This document shows, piece after piece, positions 17,515-26,242 of a DNA stretch of 64,000 bases. The stretch lies in NCBI RefSeq assembly GCF_004770265.1, contig NZ_RQGQ01000011.1, positions 186,001-250,000 on the forward strand, written 5' to 3'. A model generated the notes under the pieces. That model saw only the letters and a program-made list of their open reading frames with translations. It searched no databases and was not told the origin of the DNA. This DNA is from Leptospira congkakensis (lineage in GTDB: Bacteria > Spirochaetota > Leptospiria > Leptospirales > Leptospiraceae). Every line of letters begins with the position of its first letter. Position 1 is the stretch's first letter. The position numbers and the translations under genes are program-made.

Positions 17515-20500
17515 ATGGGATTAGAAGTCTTTTTATTACCTTTTTTGGCGAGTGTCGCTGTGACCATTGGGCTTCGTCGTTTGGACAAATCGAACACCAA
17601 ACTCTCCCAACTCAAACGTTATGCATCCAAATTGACCGATGAAATTGATGGTGTTGCCCTTCAAAAAATCCAATTAGTGAAAGATGCCGGAATTGATCTG
17701 GACATCCTTGTCAAACAATCTCGCAAAGTTGCAGAAGACATCCAATCTTTAAGTTCAGAATCTCGCGACCTATTCGAAAAAATCCGCGCAAGCAAAGATT
17801 ACCTCTCTTCTTTGTCGGGAGAGATGGAACAAATCCAAGACTTAAGTTCCCAAGTCCGTCGCGAAAAACAATATATGGAAGAGGGACTCTCCCAGATCAA
17901 TACCCACAAACGAGAGTTACGTGAAGTATCTGAAGATATGGAAGCCCTTCATAACGAATCCATCTCCATGTTGGATACTTTCCAAAACAAACTCAATTTC
18001 CGTAGTGATGAAATTCTACAATCTGTTGCACAAAAGATGGTGGAGTTAGAAAGCCTTCTCGAAACCAAATCAGATTTTTTAGACAACTCCCTTTCTAAAA
18101 TTGCAGAAACGGCTCGTGAAAAACTTTTGTCCCATGCAGATGTAATGGTGGGAGAAACTGCCGGACGCCTGGACCATGCTCGCAAAGAAATGGACCTACT
18201 CCTCGAGTCCATGAAATATGCACAAGGTGACTTAGATGTTCGCCTCACAAAATTCGAAGATACCTCTTCCCTACTTTCTGATAAAGTAGATAAGTTTGAT
18301 GAAAGGTTAGAAGAAAAATACCAACGAGCTTCTGGTAAGTTGGAAGAGAAAGTAAACCTACTCGAGAAAAAAATCCAAGAACGTTTTGATTCTATCTTTG
18401 ACCAAGTCACTCATACCAAAGATTCTTTTATGAAAGGTCTTAACCAAGAGACAGATGCCATCAAACGTGAAATTGAAGACTTGTCCCTCGAAACACTTTC
18501 GAAACGAGATGACATCATCAATGAAACCAGAAGGCAAGCAGATGGAATCAACCAAACCATCATTCAGTTCCAAGAAAAATATTTGGAAGCGGAGAACAAA
18601 CTCCTTCGCCAAGCGGACATTCGCAAACAAGAACTCATTCGGGAAATCGAAGCCTTCTCCGAAGAATTCCACCGCATCTCGGAAGATCTAAAAGAAGAAG
18701 CAAGTTCTCTCAAAAAAAGTGCACTCCAAGAACTCAAAGATTTTGATCGTGAGTTGGATTCTGTACGTACAAACCAAGAAACTGTAATCAAAACTTCTCT
18801 TTTTGAATTACGAAAAGAACTCGAAGAAAGAATGAACTCTGATTTCAAACTTCAAAAGAGTGAGATGGAATCGGATCTTGAAACAGTTCAATCACAAGTC
18901 AAAGAACTAAACGAAACCATCACTGCACAAACCAAAGATGTGGATGAATATGTAGAAGAGTTAAAATCAGCACTTCGTGAATCTGCACATGAAATCCTTG
19001 AAACGGCAGAAGAAAAAGCCAAAGAATCCGAAGAAATTGTCACAGAAAAAATTCGCATCGCCAATGCGAACTTGGAACAATTTGTCAGCAAATGGGAAGA
19101 CGAACTTGGTAAAATTCGCGATGACCAAAATTATAGTATTGAAAGACTCCAAGACCGCCTAAAAGAAATCCATGTAGAAGGTGCTGACCTTCTTGGTGAA
19201 TTCCAAAACCAATTCCAAAAAGCAAAATCCAATTTGGAAATGGCGGCAGAATCCAAAACCAAAGAAAGTATTTCTCGATTAGAAGAAGAAGGGAAACTTG
19301 CTCGTAGCGAAGTGGAACGAATTCTTAAACATCTAGAAGAATCAGGAGAATCCTTTTTTAACTTACAAGAAGAGAAAATGGACAGACTCAATGAAACCAT
19401 TGATTCTAAAATCTCTCACCAATTGACAAAACTTCTTGATAAAGGAAATATCCAACTAGGCCAACTCGAAGAAAAAATATCGAGCCACCTCAATACCGTC
19501 AAACGTAACTTAGACGAAAGTATCAAACGTTCCAAAGACGAATCCAAAAAACAAATTGAAACTTACCAAAGAGACTACGAAAAGTCTTTCAAAGAAATTG
19601 CAAAAGAAAGCCAGGACTTCTTAAAAGATAGTTTGGATCGTTTCCAAGATTTAAAACACGAAATCAAAAATGGTTTGGATGATCTAAACGATACCAAAGA
19701 AGAAACACTTTCTAGTTTCCAATCTGAAATGGAAACACTAAAAGAAGATATCTTAACTCTATCCAGTGAACTAGAAACGGTGAAAGAACATTCTGATTTA
19801 TTTGCTTCCGCCAAACAGATTGCAGACGAGTCAAACCGCGCAGTCGAAGAAATTTCGGAAGCCCTCCGTGCCCTAGAAAAAGGCAGACCAGATATTGACC
19901 TTTACCAATCAGCAATTTCCGAGTTTTCAGAACTTAGAAAAGAAATCGCAAACGAATTAGAAACCTTAAAAGAAGCACAGTTCCAATCAGAAGACATCGA
20001 CAAACAAGTGCAAATCCTTGCATCCAATCTTGTCCATGTTTCCGAAACTATGGAAGGTTTCGAACAAAGCCTAACAGAAGTAAGCTCAATTGAATCCCGA
20101 GTGACCAAACTCACAACCGAACAATCTAAAATTGAAACCTTCCTTTCTTCCTTACAAGAATCACAAGATTCGGTTTTCACTTTGGTGGAAAACTTAGAAG
20201 GCCAAAAACACAATGCACGGGAACTCCAAGCCCGTCTCGACATCCTCGACCGAGAAATCGAAGTGGTGGAAGCTCGCGAAAAGGAACTGACAGAAACCAT
20301 CCGCCAGGCCGAAAACCGAACCTCCTTCCTTGTGGAACGAGAAGCGCAAATTGATTCGGTAGAACGTAAATTTGATAAAATCGAAGAGCTGCTAGGTGAC
20401 CTATCTGACCGCCACCGCCAAATCCTCACCCTCCAAAAACGTTTGGAAGACCTGAAAGAATCTTCCCGCGAAACCAAGGACGATTTGGAATCTCTCCTCG

Positions 20501-20745
20501 GAGAGGCAGACGAAACCTTCGAAAAACTCTCCGAATTCCTGGACATTGTCCAAGGAGCGATGCAAAGTCCGGTTCCGGCAGGAAAATCTGACCGAAAAGT
20601 TTCGGGAAATCCCCTTGTCGAGAGAAAAAGAGCCACCATCCAGAGCCTCCACGACAACTATCAGTGGTCTTCCGAGGCAATTAGTGAAAAATTAAATATT
20701 GAAAAATCCCTCGTAGATAGCATCCTCGGAGTTAGAAAGAAATAA
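17515..20745 (+). CDS. Giant spirochaetal coiled-coil protein with N-terminal hydrophobic anchor and C-terminal HTH-like segment
   Basis: 1076 residues. The first 20 form a hydrophobic segment (FLLPFLASVAVTIGL), then nearly 1000 residues of uninterrupted charged heptads rich in Glu, Lys, Leu and Ser. A proline/glycine linker follows (about 1010-1030). The C-terminus (RATIQSLHDNYQWSSEAISEKLNI... ) resembles a helix-turn-helix like those of DUF6115-type proteins. It recalls the leptospiral coiled-coil protein Scc, reported to form filaments and bind nucleic acid; I cannot confirm orthology. The next gene, 11 bases on, encodes a histone. A role as a filament or tether joining membrane and nucleoid is my inference. 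Base composition matches the surroundings. Confidence 0.85.
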   Translation: MGLEVFLLPFLASVAVTIGLRRLDKSNTKLSQLKRYASKLTDEIDGVALQKIQLVKDAGIDLDILVKQSRKVAEDIQSLSSESRDLFEKIRASKDYLSSLSGEMEQIQDLSSQVRREKQYMEEGLSQINTHKRELREVSEDMEALHNESISMLDTFQNKLNFRSDEILQSVAQKMVELESLLETKSDFLDNSLSKIAETAREKLLSHADVMVGETAGRLDHARKEMDLLLESMKYAQGDLDVRLTKFEDTSSLLSDKVDKFDERLEEKYQRASGKLEEKVNLLEKKIQERFDSIFDQVTHTKDSFMKGLNQETDAIKREIEDLSLETLSKRDDIINETRRQADGINQTIIQFQEKYLEAENKLLRQADIRKQELIREIEAFSEEFHRISEDLKEEASSLKKSALQELKDFDRELDSVRTNQETVIKTSLFELRKELEERMNSDFKLQKSEMESDLETVQSQVKELNETITAQTKDVDEYVEELKSALRESAHEILETAEEKAKESEEIVTEKIRIANANLEQFVSKWEDELGKIRDDQNYSIERLQDRLKEIHVEGADLLGEFQNQFQKAKSNLEMAAESKTKESISRLEEEGKLARSEVERILKHLEESGESFFNLQEEKMDRLNETIDSKISHQLTKLLDKGNIQLGQLEEKISSHLNTVKRNLDESIKRSKDESKKQIETYQRDYEKSFKEIAKESQDFLKDSLDRFQDLKHEIKNGLDDLNDTKEETLSSFQSEMETLKEDILTLSSELETVKEHSDLFASAKQIADESNRAVEEISEALRALEKGRPDIDLYQSAISEFSELRKEIANELETLKEAQFQSEDIDKQVQILASNLVHVSETMEGFEQSLTEVSSIESRVTKLTTEQSKIETFLSSLQESQDSVFTLVENLEGQKHNARELQARLDILDREIEVVEAREKELTETIRQAENRTSFLVEREAQIDSVERKFDKIEELLGDLSDRHRQILTLQKRLEDLKESSRETKDDLESLLGEADETFEKLSEFLDIVQGAMQSPVPAGKSDRKVSGNPLVERKRATIQSLHDNYQWSSEAISEKLNIEKSLVDSILGVRKK

Positions 20746-20756
20746 CCGAGGTATCC

Positions 20757-20960
20757 ATGTCCGAAGAACAAACAGAAACAACGTCGAAAGAATCCCTAAT
20801 TGTCACTTCTAAAGTGAAAGCTTACATCAAAAGTAAGGGATTTATGACTTCTGGAGACGCGATTGAGGGAATCAACGAAGAGATCTACCGTTTGCTCGAC
20901 AAAGCTCTGGAAAGAACCTCTGCGAATAAAAGAACAACGGTTCGATCCACAGATTTCTAA
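20757..20960 (+). CDS. Bacterial histone (single histone-fold protein)
   Basis: 67 residues. After a 12-residue polar tail comes a histone-fold pattern. Helix 1 is LIVTSKVKAYIKSKG, loop 1 is FMTSGD, the long helix 2 is about AIEGINEEIYRLLDKALERT, and loop 2 is KRTTVRSTDF, matching the archaeal R-x-T-V-x-x-x-D pairing motif. The third helix is essentially missing, as in short bacterial histones described in Bdellovibrio and Leptospira. It should dimerise and bind DNA as a nucleoid protein; the basic residues in loop 2 and helix 1 would contact DNA. It lies 11 bases after the coiled-coil gene and 3 bases before map, so cotranscription is very likely. Confidence 0.9.
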   Translation: MSEEQTETTSKESLIVTSKVKAYIKSKGFMTSGDAIEGINEEIYRLLDKALERTSANKRTTVRSTDF

Positions 20961-20963
20961 TCC

Positions 20964-21719
20964 GTGATTTACATTAAAAACAAATCAGAAATTGAAACGA
21001 TGAGGAAGGCGGGAAAATTTGCCGCTGAACTCCTCGTGTATCTAGAACCTTTTGTCAAAGCCGGGGTCACCACTCTCGAACTGAACGATCTCGCAGAAGC
21101 CTATACCAAAAAAAACGGCCATAGATCGGCTCCACTCGGATACAAAGGGTTTCCCAAGTCCATCTGCTCCTCCATCAATCATGTCGTTTGCCACGGAATT
21201 CCAAAAAAGGAAGATGTCCTCGCCAATGGAGACATTGTGAATCTAGACGTATCTCCCATTGTGGATGGATACATTGGAGACACTTCCAAAACCTTTATCG
21301 TAGGTGGAAAATCCACTCCGGAAGCCGAAAAACTCGTAGCTGACACGGAAAAAGCGATGTGGGTTGGAATCGAACAAGTGAAACCAGGGAACCGAATTGA
21401 CGATATCGGAAACGCCATCGATGATTTTCTCACCCCACTCGGGTATGGAATCGTTCGTGATCTAATGGGTCATGGAGTGGGACGGAATTTCCATGAAGAA
21501 CCACAAGTTCCTCATTTTCGGTCTCCGCGGAAACTGGCAAAAATTGAAGCCGGAATGATTTTTACAGTAGAACCAATGGTCAATTTGGGAACCTGGGAAG
21601 TCAATTTTGACAAATCCGACAAATGGACCGTCCGCACGAAAGACGGAAAACTCTCTGCCCAATTTGAACATACCATTCTTGTCACAGACAAAGGGTACGA
21701 AATTCTAACAAAAGTTTGA
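20964..21719 (+). CDS. map: Methionine aminopeptidase, type I
   Basis: 251 residues with the metal ligands of MetAP: Asp in VNLDVSP, Asp in GDTSKTF, His in GHGVGRNFHEEP and two glutamates (TVEPM, AQFEHT). It removes the initiator methionine from new proteins. The start is GTG at 20964, three bases after the histone stop. There is no N-terminal zinc-finger extension, so it is the short bacterial form. Confidence 0.95.
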   Translation: MIYIKNKSEIETMRKAGKFAAELLVYLEPFVKAGVTTLELNDLAEAYTKKNGHRSAPLGYKGFPKSICSSINHVVCHGIPKKEDVLANGDIVNLDVSPIVDGYIGDTSKTFIVGGKSTPEAEKLVADTEKAMWVGIEQVKPGNRIDDIGNAIDDFLTPLGYGIVRDLMGHGVGRNFHEEPQVPHFRSPRKLAKIEAGMIFTVEPMVNLGTWEVNFDKSDKWTVRTKDGKLSAQFEHTILVTDKGYEILTKV

Positions 21720-21776
21720 ACAAAAGGTTCTTGCTTTCGATTACAATCTGTCGTCTAATTTCTAAAGAGGTTCCTT

Positions 21777-21908
21777 ATGAAACTTACCATCGCTCTATTT
21801 AGTTTATTCGTCATCACTTCTGCATCTTTTGCCATCTGCCCAGGAAAAGAAAAACGTTCCTGCCCTGGTCATGACAAATTGGTTGAGTGCCCTAACGACG
21901 GAAAATAG
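21777..21908 (+). CDS. Tiny secreted cysteine-rich peptide
   Basis: A 43-residue frame from ATG at 21777, with AAAGAGG seven bases upstream. It has a classic signal peptide (MKLTIALFSLFVITSASFA) with cleavage expected after SFA. The mature peptide of about 24 residues holds three cysteines (ICPGKEKRSCPGHDKLVECP), two of them in CPG motifs, with histidine and lysines. It could bind a metal or form a disulphide; function unknown. It is easily missed because of its length. The response-regulator gene starts five bases after its stop. Confidence 0.6.
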   Translation: MKLTIALFSLFVITSASFAICPGKEKRSCPGHDKLVECPNDGK

Positions 21909-21913
21909 TTCTT

Positions 21914-22309
21914 ATGAACAAAGCCATTCTCTTCGTTGATGACGAACAAATCATTCTGATGAGTCTGAAGTCTCAGCTCAAAAAACATTTTGGGAACGAA
22001 TACCGTTATGAAACGGCTCAAAATACAGAAGAGGCTTGGTCTATCATCGAAGAATTGGCAGAAGAAGGAATCAATATCCTCATCATCATTTCAGATTGGC
22101 TGATGCCCAACCAACGTGGTGATGAGTTTCTTCGCGACGTTCATAAAACCTATCCGCAAATCCAAAAAATAATTATTTCTGGTCATATTGATGAGCTCTC
22201 ACTCAATCAATTGAAAGGGGAAGTGGACTTACATAGTTTTTTAAACAAACCCTGGTCCGAATCGGATTTAATCAAAAAAGTAGAAGACGCCATAACGAAG
22301 ATTGCCTAG
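21914..22309 (+). CDS. Stand-alone response-regulator receiver protein
   Basis: 131 residues forming a single receiver domain: acidic pair VDDE (Asp9-Asp10), phosphoacceptor Asp61 in SDWLMP, switch Ser89 in ISGH and Lys112 in NKPW. There is no output domain, so it probably passes phosphate in a phosphorelay or acts on a partner enzyme. Its sensor kinase is not adjacent. thiM starts 21 bases on. Confidence 0.9.
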   Translation: MNKAILFVDDEQIILMSLKSQLKKHFGNEYRYETAQNTEEAWSIIEELAEEGINILIIISDWLMPNQRGDEFLRDVHKTYPQIQKIIISGHIDELSLNQLKGEVDLHSFLNKPWSESDLIKKVEDAITKIA

Positions 22310-22330
22310 GTTTTCTTAGGAAACCTCCGC

Positions 22331-23134
22331 ATGTCTCAATCAATCATTCAAAACACGATCGAAGACTTGGAAACCTTACGTTCTAAGTCCCCTCTCATTC
22401 ATAATATCACAAACTACGTAGTCATGAACAATACTGCCAATGCTCTACTTGCTATTGGCGCTTCTCCTATTATGGCTCATGCCATTGAAGAAGTCGAAGA
22501 AATGGTTACGATCTGTTCGGCAACGGTCATCAACATTGGAACTCTTTCCGAACCTTGGATCCAAAGTATGGAAAAGGCAGCGGCAAAAGCTGTGTCCATT
22601 AACAAACCTCTCATTCTGGATCCAGTGGGTGCAGGAGCGAGTAACTTGCGTAATATGGCAATTCGTAGAATCTTAGGGGCCGGTAGTCCCAGTATCGTTC
22701 GAGGAAATGCTTCTGAAATTTTATCAACTCTCAACTCTTCTGGAAAAACAAAGGGAGTGGATGCGACAGATTCTTCTGAATCCGCTGTTGATTCTGGAAA
22801 GTCTCTTTCCAAAGTCACAGGTGGAGTGGTTGTTATCTCCGGAGCTACAGATTATATTTTAAGTGGAACCGATAAAGCCCAAGTGAGAAATGGAGATCCA
22901 CTCATGACAAAGGTGACTGGACTTGGTTGTACGGCTTCCGCAATTTGTGGAGCTTTTGCCGCCATCCAATCAAACCAATTCCGCGCGGCAACCTCTGCCA
23001 TGGCAATTATGGGAATCGCAGGAGAAATGGCAAAATCCAAAACAAGTTCTCCTGGAAGTTTCCAAGTGGCATTTTTAGATGCACTTTATGAAATCGGAGC
23101 AGACATCATTAAACAAAAGTTAAATGGTGAATAA
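22331..23134 (+). CDS. thiM: Hydroxyethylthiazole kinase
   Basis: 267 residues with the ThiM signature NYVVMNNTANALLAIGASPIMAH near the N-terminus and the ribokinase-fold phosphate loop VTGLGCTASA near residue 198. It phosphorylates the thiazole alcohol for thiamine salvage. It overlaps thiE by 11 bases. I saw no TPP riboswitch in the short upstream spaces. Confidence 0.93.
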   Translation: MSQSIIQNTIEDLETLRSKSPLIHNITNYVVMNNTANALLAIGASPIMAHAIEEVEEMVTICSATVINIGTLSEPWIQSMEKAAAKAVSINKPLILDPVGAGASNLRNMAIRRILGAGSPSIVRGNASEILSTLNSSGKTKGVDATDSSESAVDSGKSLSKVTGGVVVISGATDYILSGTDKAQVRNGDPLMTKVTGLGCTASAICGAFAAIQSNQFRAATSAMAIMGIAGEMAKSKTSSPGSFQVAFLDALYEIGADIIKQKLNGE

Positions 23135-23765
23135 ATTCAAAATTCAAGGGGTTTATTTGGTAACAGATAGACCCTTATGCCTCTACCACAGTTTGTCAGA
23201 GGTAGTGCGTCTTGCTGCACTTGGTGGAGTAAGCCTTGTGCAACTGAGAGAAAAAGAAACCAACTCCCGCAAATTTTTAGAACTCGCTAAATACTTAAAA
23301 GAAATCCTATCTCCTTTTTCAGTTCCTCTTCTTATCAATGATCGTTTGGATATTTGTTTGGCGGCCGGCGCGGATGGGGTTCATCTCGGGCAATCTGATC
23401 TGCCATGGTGGGAAGCACGCCGGATCTTAGGAAACGATGCCCTTATTGGTTTATCCTTAGAAACAAAAGAAGACTACCACTCTCTCATCCAAACCCATCC
23501 AAACCCTCCGCTAGATTATCTGGCAGTTTCTCCCGTATTTGATACCAATACAAAAACCAATACCAAACCGGCCTGGGGATTAACAGGAGTTACCTGGTTA
23601 AAGGAAAAAACGAATCTTCCCATCGTTGCCATTGGGGGAGTGAATGAATCCAATGCAAAATCCATCATTGATGCAGGAGCAGATTCCCTGGCGGTCGTCA
23701 GTGCGATTTGTTCTGCAAAAGATCCGAAATTGGCGACGGAAACTCTATCGAAAAAATTCCATTGA
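23124..23765 (+). CDS. thiE: Thiamine-phosphate synthase
   Basis: 213 residues, a TIM barrel with the family landmarks YLVTDRP, LVQLREK, LLINDRLDICLAAGADGVHLGQSDL, YLAVSPVF and VAIGGV. It joins hydroxymethylpyrimidine pyrophosphate and thiazole phosphate to form thiamine phosphate. The start lies within the end of thiM, so the two are translationally coupled as a thiamine-salvage pair. Confidence 0.93.
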   Translation: MVNKFKIQGVYLVTDRPLCLYHSLSEVVRLAALGGVSLVQLREKETNSRKFLELAKYLKEILSPFSVPLLINDRLDICLAAGADGVHLGQSDLPWWEARRILGNDALIGLSLETKEDYHSLIQTHPNPPLDYLAVSPVFDTNTKTNTKPAWGLTGVTWLKEKTNLPIVAIGGVNESNAKSIIDAGADSLAVVSAICSAKDPKLATETLSKKFH

Positions 23766-23768
23766 ATA

Positions 23769-23802
23769 AAAGAATAGAACAGAAAATGTTCATATTCTTT
23801 TG
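23769..23802. terminator. Hairpin between convergent thiE and queG
   Basis: AAAAGAATAGAAC pairs with GTTCATATTCTTTT around a seven-base loop, with a single bulge. It is AT-rich and flanked by A and T runs on its two sides, so it could end transcription in both directions. Confidence 0.4.
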
Positions 23803-23872
23803 AACGGAAACTCAAATCATTAATCTTTTGAAAAAATCGGAACCATTCAGTTGTTTAAAAAACCTATTAGTA

Positions 23873-24856
23873 TCAGCTTGATTCTTTTTCATTCAAATGT
23901 TGCAAATTCCGGTTCCAAATTTCAAATCCAATCCTTTCAATCGGTGAATCTTTAAAATAATCATCGAATTCTTGTTTGGTGAGAGATTTTTTTTCCAAAA
24001 AACCTGGATCTGTCCAGAAATATCTGGGTAAAAATTCTGGTTCCGAAGTTTCCACTTTGTTTCGTTTAGCAACATTGGCATTCCAAGGGCAAACTTCTTG
24101 GCAAAGATCACATCCATACACCCAACCTTTCCGATCCCACTTTAAAAAAGAATCTGTTACCTTTGTTTCTTCTCTGTCTTCAATGGTTAAATAAGAAATA
24201 CATTTACTAGCATCCATTTTATATTCTTCGAGAGCATTTGTGGGACATACATCCAAACACTTTCGACAACTCCCACAATGGTCTGTGATGATTTCTTCTG
24301 GATCGGGGCCGCCTAATTCTAAATCGGTGAGAATGGTGGAAAGAAAAAAGTAAGATCCAAGTTTTGGATGGATGAGGTTGGTATTTTTCCCCTGCCAAAC
24401 AATTCCCGATTCTTTTGTGAGAATTTTTTCTGCTACGGGCAAACTATCTACGGATTGGCGAAATTTATAATTGGGGAACTCACCACGAAGGATTTTTAGT
24501 ATCCTATTTCCTTTTTCTTTTAGAATGATGTGATAATCGGAACCTAACGCATAACGAGACACTTTGGATTCCATTTGGGACACTATCTCTTCACCCGCAC
24601 TTGACCTATATACAAAACCAAGGCATATCGCAGAACGAGGCACAAGGCCCAAATTTTGGAATTCATTTCGAATCCCTACCGCATGGTCTTTGGCAAACCA
24701 GTGCATATTCCCAAACCGTTCTTCCCGAATCCATTCGTCCAAATATTCGCGGTCTGCCTTGGGAATTTTTGCTTCCGCAAACCCAACGAAAGAAAATCCT
24801 TCTTCCTCACAAATGGTTTTAATTTGAGAACGGATCTGATAGATTGGATTTGTCAT
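23873..24856 (-). CDS. queG: Epoxyqueuosine reductase
   Basis: 327 residues. Two [4Fe-4S] motifs are present (CGSCRKCLDVCP and CDLCQEVCPWN) after the cobalamin-binding N-terminal region. This is the standard QueG layout; it reduces epoxyqueuosine to queuosine in tRNA. The C-terminal HEAT-like repeats of some QueG proteins are short here. Its ATG (24854-24856) overlaps the ATG of the divergent gene (24855-24857). Confidence 0.93.
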   Translation of the reverse strand: MTNPIYQIRSQIKTICEEEGFSFVGFAEAKIPKADREYLDEWIREERFGNMHWFAKDHAVGIRNEFQNLGLVPRSAICLGFVYRSSAGEEIVSQMESKVSRYALGSDYHIILKEKGNRILKILRGEFPNYKFRQSVDSLPVAEKILTKESGIVWQGKNTNLIHPKLGSYFFLSTILTDLELGGPDPEEIITDHCGSCRKCLDVCPTNALEEYKMDASKCISYLTIEDREETKVTDSFLKWDRKGWVYGCDLCQEVCPWNANVAKRNKVETSEPEFLPRYFWTDPGFLEKKSLTKQEFDDYFKDSPIERIGFEIWNRNLQHLNEKESS

Positions 24857-25241
24857 GGGTGAATTGGGGAACGAAGTTTATCTTACAGAAATTCAAGGCC
24901 AGTTGCCAAGCCATTTGTACGTTCATGTCCCAAAACTAGTTTCCCTATTCCCACAAATTGAGGCCCTTGTCACTCTTCCCAAAGGACTTCCAGAACTTTT
25001 GAGAAAGGGAATTTACTTCGCTCTACTCCAATCAGTCGTTCGACTTCTCGAAAGAAACACAGACCCACTCTTACCCGAAATCCTTCCTGAGTATGGGGAG
25101 CTGATCCGTTCGGTTTCTGAAACCTATTTCGCACTTAACCCGGAATTGGAATCCAATTGGCTTGCGGAATGCATTCAATATGGAGACAAATCTGCCTACC
25201 ACTGGGAATGGAAACATTTTGATTCACATGAGTTGTTTTAA
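24855..25241 (+). CDS. Hypothetical protein divergent from queG
   Basis: 128 residues, soluble, with no recognised motif; leucine/proline-rich N-terminal half, helical middle, acidic tail. The only in-frame ATG shares two bases with the start codon of queG on the other strand; TTG at 24864 is a possible later start. Its stop lies two bases from the convergent thioesterase stop. Confidence 0.65.
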   Translation: MGELGNEVYLTEIQGQLPSHLYVHVPKLVSLFPQIEALVTLPKGLPELLRKGIYFALLQSVVRLLERNTDPLLPEILPEYGELIRSVSETYFALNPELESNWLAECIQYGDKSAYHWEWKHFDSHELF

Positions 25242-25242
25242 A

Positions 25243-25638
25243 TTACAATCGTTCCTTTTCTAAAGATTTTAGAAATTTAAGGGGGATTGGTTTTTTAGTT
25301 TTGGCTCTATAATCAAAATAAACCTGAACCGTTTTGGCAGATACATAAACTGTGTTTGAGTCCTTGTCACGAATTTCATATGAAAATTCCCAAGAGGTGG
25401 TTCCAATGGCAGAGACCCAAGTCTCGACAAAGATGGAAGCACCTGGGAGAACAGAAGCCTTCAAATCCATTTCCACTCGTGCCAGAACAAAAGGAATGTC
25501 ATCCAGTTCCGAAACATTTAGATAACGATTACAAAAATCTAATCTTGCTAATTCTAGATAAGTCGAATAACTAGAGTTATTGACCCTTCGCATTGGGTCC
25601 ATGTCATTAAATCGAATTTGAATTTCAGTACGAATCAT
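25243..25638 (-). CDS. 4HBT-type acyl-CoA thioesterase
   Basis: 131 residues, a hotdog-fold thioesterase of the YbgC/FadM kind. It carries RFNDMDPMRRVNNSSYSTYLE, where the usual GHVNN is RRVNN. The catalytic aspartate of the NDMD motif is kept. It should hydrolyse an acyl-CoA or similar thioester; the substrate is unknown. Confidence 0.85.
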   Translation of the reverse strand: MIRTEIQIRFNDMDPMRRVNNSSYSTYLELARLDFCNRYLNVSELDDIPFVLARVEMDLKASVLPGASIFVETWVSAIGTTSWEFSYEIRDKDSNTVYVSAKTVQVYFDYRAKTKKPIPLKFLKSLEKERL

Positions 25639-25681
25639 AGTCTTTTATTCAAATGAATCAATTTGAGATTATCTGTCATCT

Positions 25682-26158
25682 TTATGTTTCTATTTGGATT
25701 TGGATCTTTACAGATCGCAACCACCTACGCGAAGCAGAACCATTACCGATACTTGGTTCTAAATAAGTTTGATTCATTTTATCTTTAGAGATACCTAAAG
25801 ATACCAAATACCGTTCCACCGTTCGGACTCTATCTTTTACCAAACGTCGGTTTTTTACCAGAGGGCCTGATGCATCGGCCGAACCAATTAAAGTGATATA
25901 TCCTATTTGGGAGAGGAAAGAAGGTTCCAAGTTTGTTCGCAATGTTTCTACCGAATCTTTTTCCAATTGAGAAGAACCGGCTCCAAAAAAAACAGAAAAT
26001 TCCCGGATATCAGATACTAATGCCTTGGTATTTTTTTCCAGTGCTTGCTGTTTTTCTTTGCGTACAGGAAGTACATAGCTGTTAATTTTTGGACTTTTTC
26101 TCCAAACCCAAAAAAGGAGAAAACCCGTACCAACTAACATTAGGGAAATCCAAACCAT
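25682..26158 (-). CDS. Membrane-anchored OmpA-like protein
   Basis: 158 residues. An N-terminal hydrophobic segment (residues 2-19) anchors an OmpA C-terminal-type domain: VFFGAGSSQL, the LIGSADASG turn, NRRLVKDRVRTVERYLVSLGI and a closing strand. OmpA-like domains bind peptidoglycan, so it probably attaches the envelope to the cell wall. It is shorter than most members and lacks a beta-barrel. Confidence 0.8.
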   Translation of the reverse strand: MVWISLMLVGTGFLLFWVWRKSPKINSYVLPVRKEKQQALEKNTKALVSDIREFSVFFGAGSSQLEKDSVETLRTNLEPSFLSQIGYITLIGSADASGPLVKNRRLVKDRVRTVERYLVSLGISKDKMNQTYLEPSIGNGSASRRWLRSVKIQIQIET

Positions 26159-26242
26159 CTTACCTTAGACTCACCTCGGATTCTTGGAAATTTATTTCAA
26201 ACGAGTGGACAAATTCAGAAAACTTTAGTAGAATAACCAGCT

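Noticed and set aside
19902..20657. A 251-codon open frame on the minus strand inside the coiled-coil gene, with others nearby
   Set aside because: Serine/arginine-rich product with no motif; it is the expected antisense shadow of a Glu/Lys/Leu-rich coding sequence.
22310..22330. Possible TPP riboswitch ahead of thiM
   Set aside because: Only 21 bases separate the response-regulator stop from thiM, and no THI-box elements are visible.
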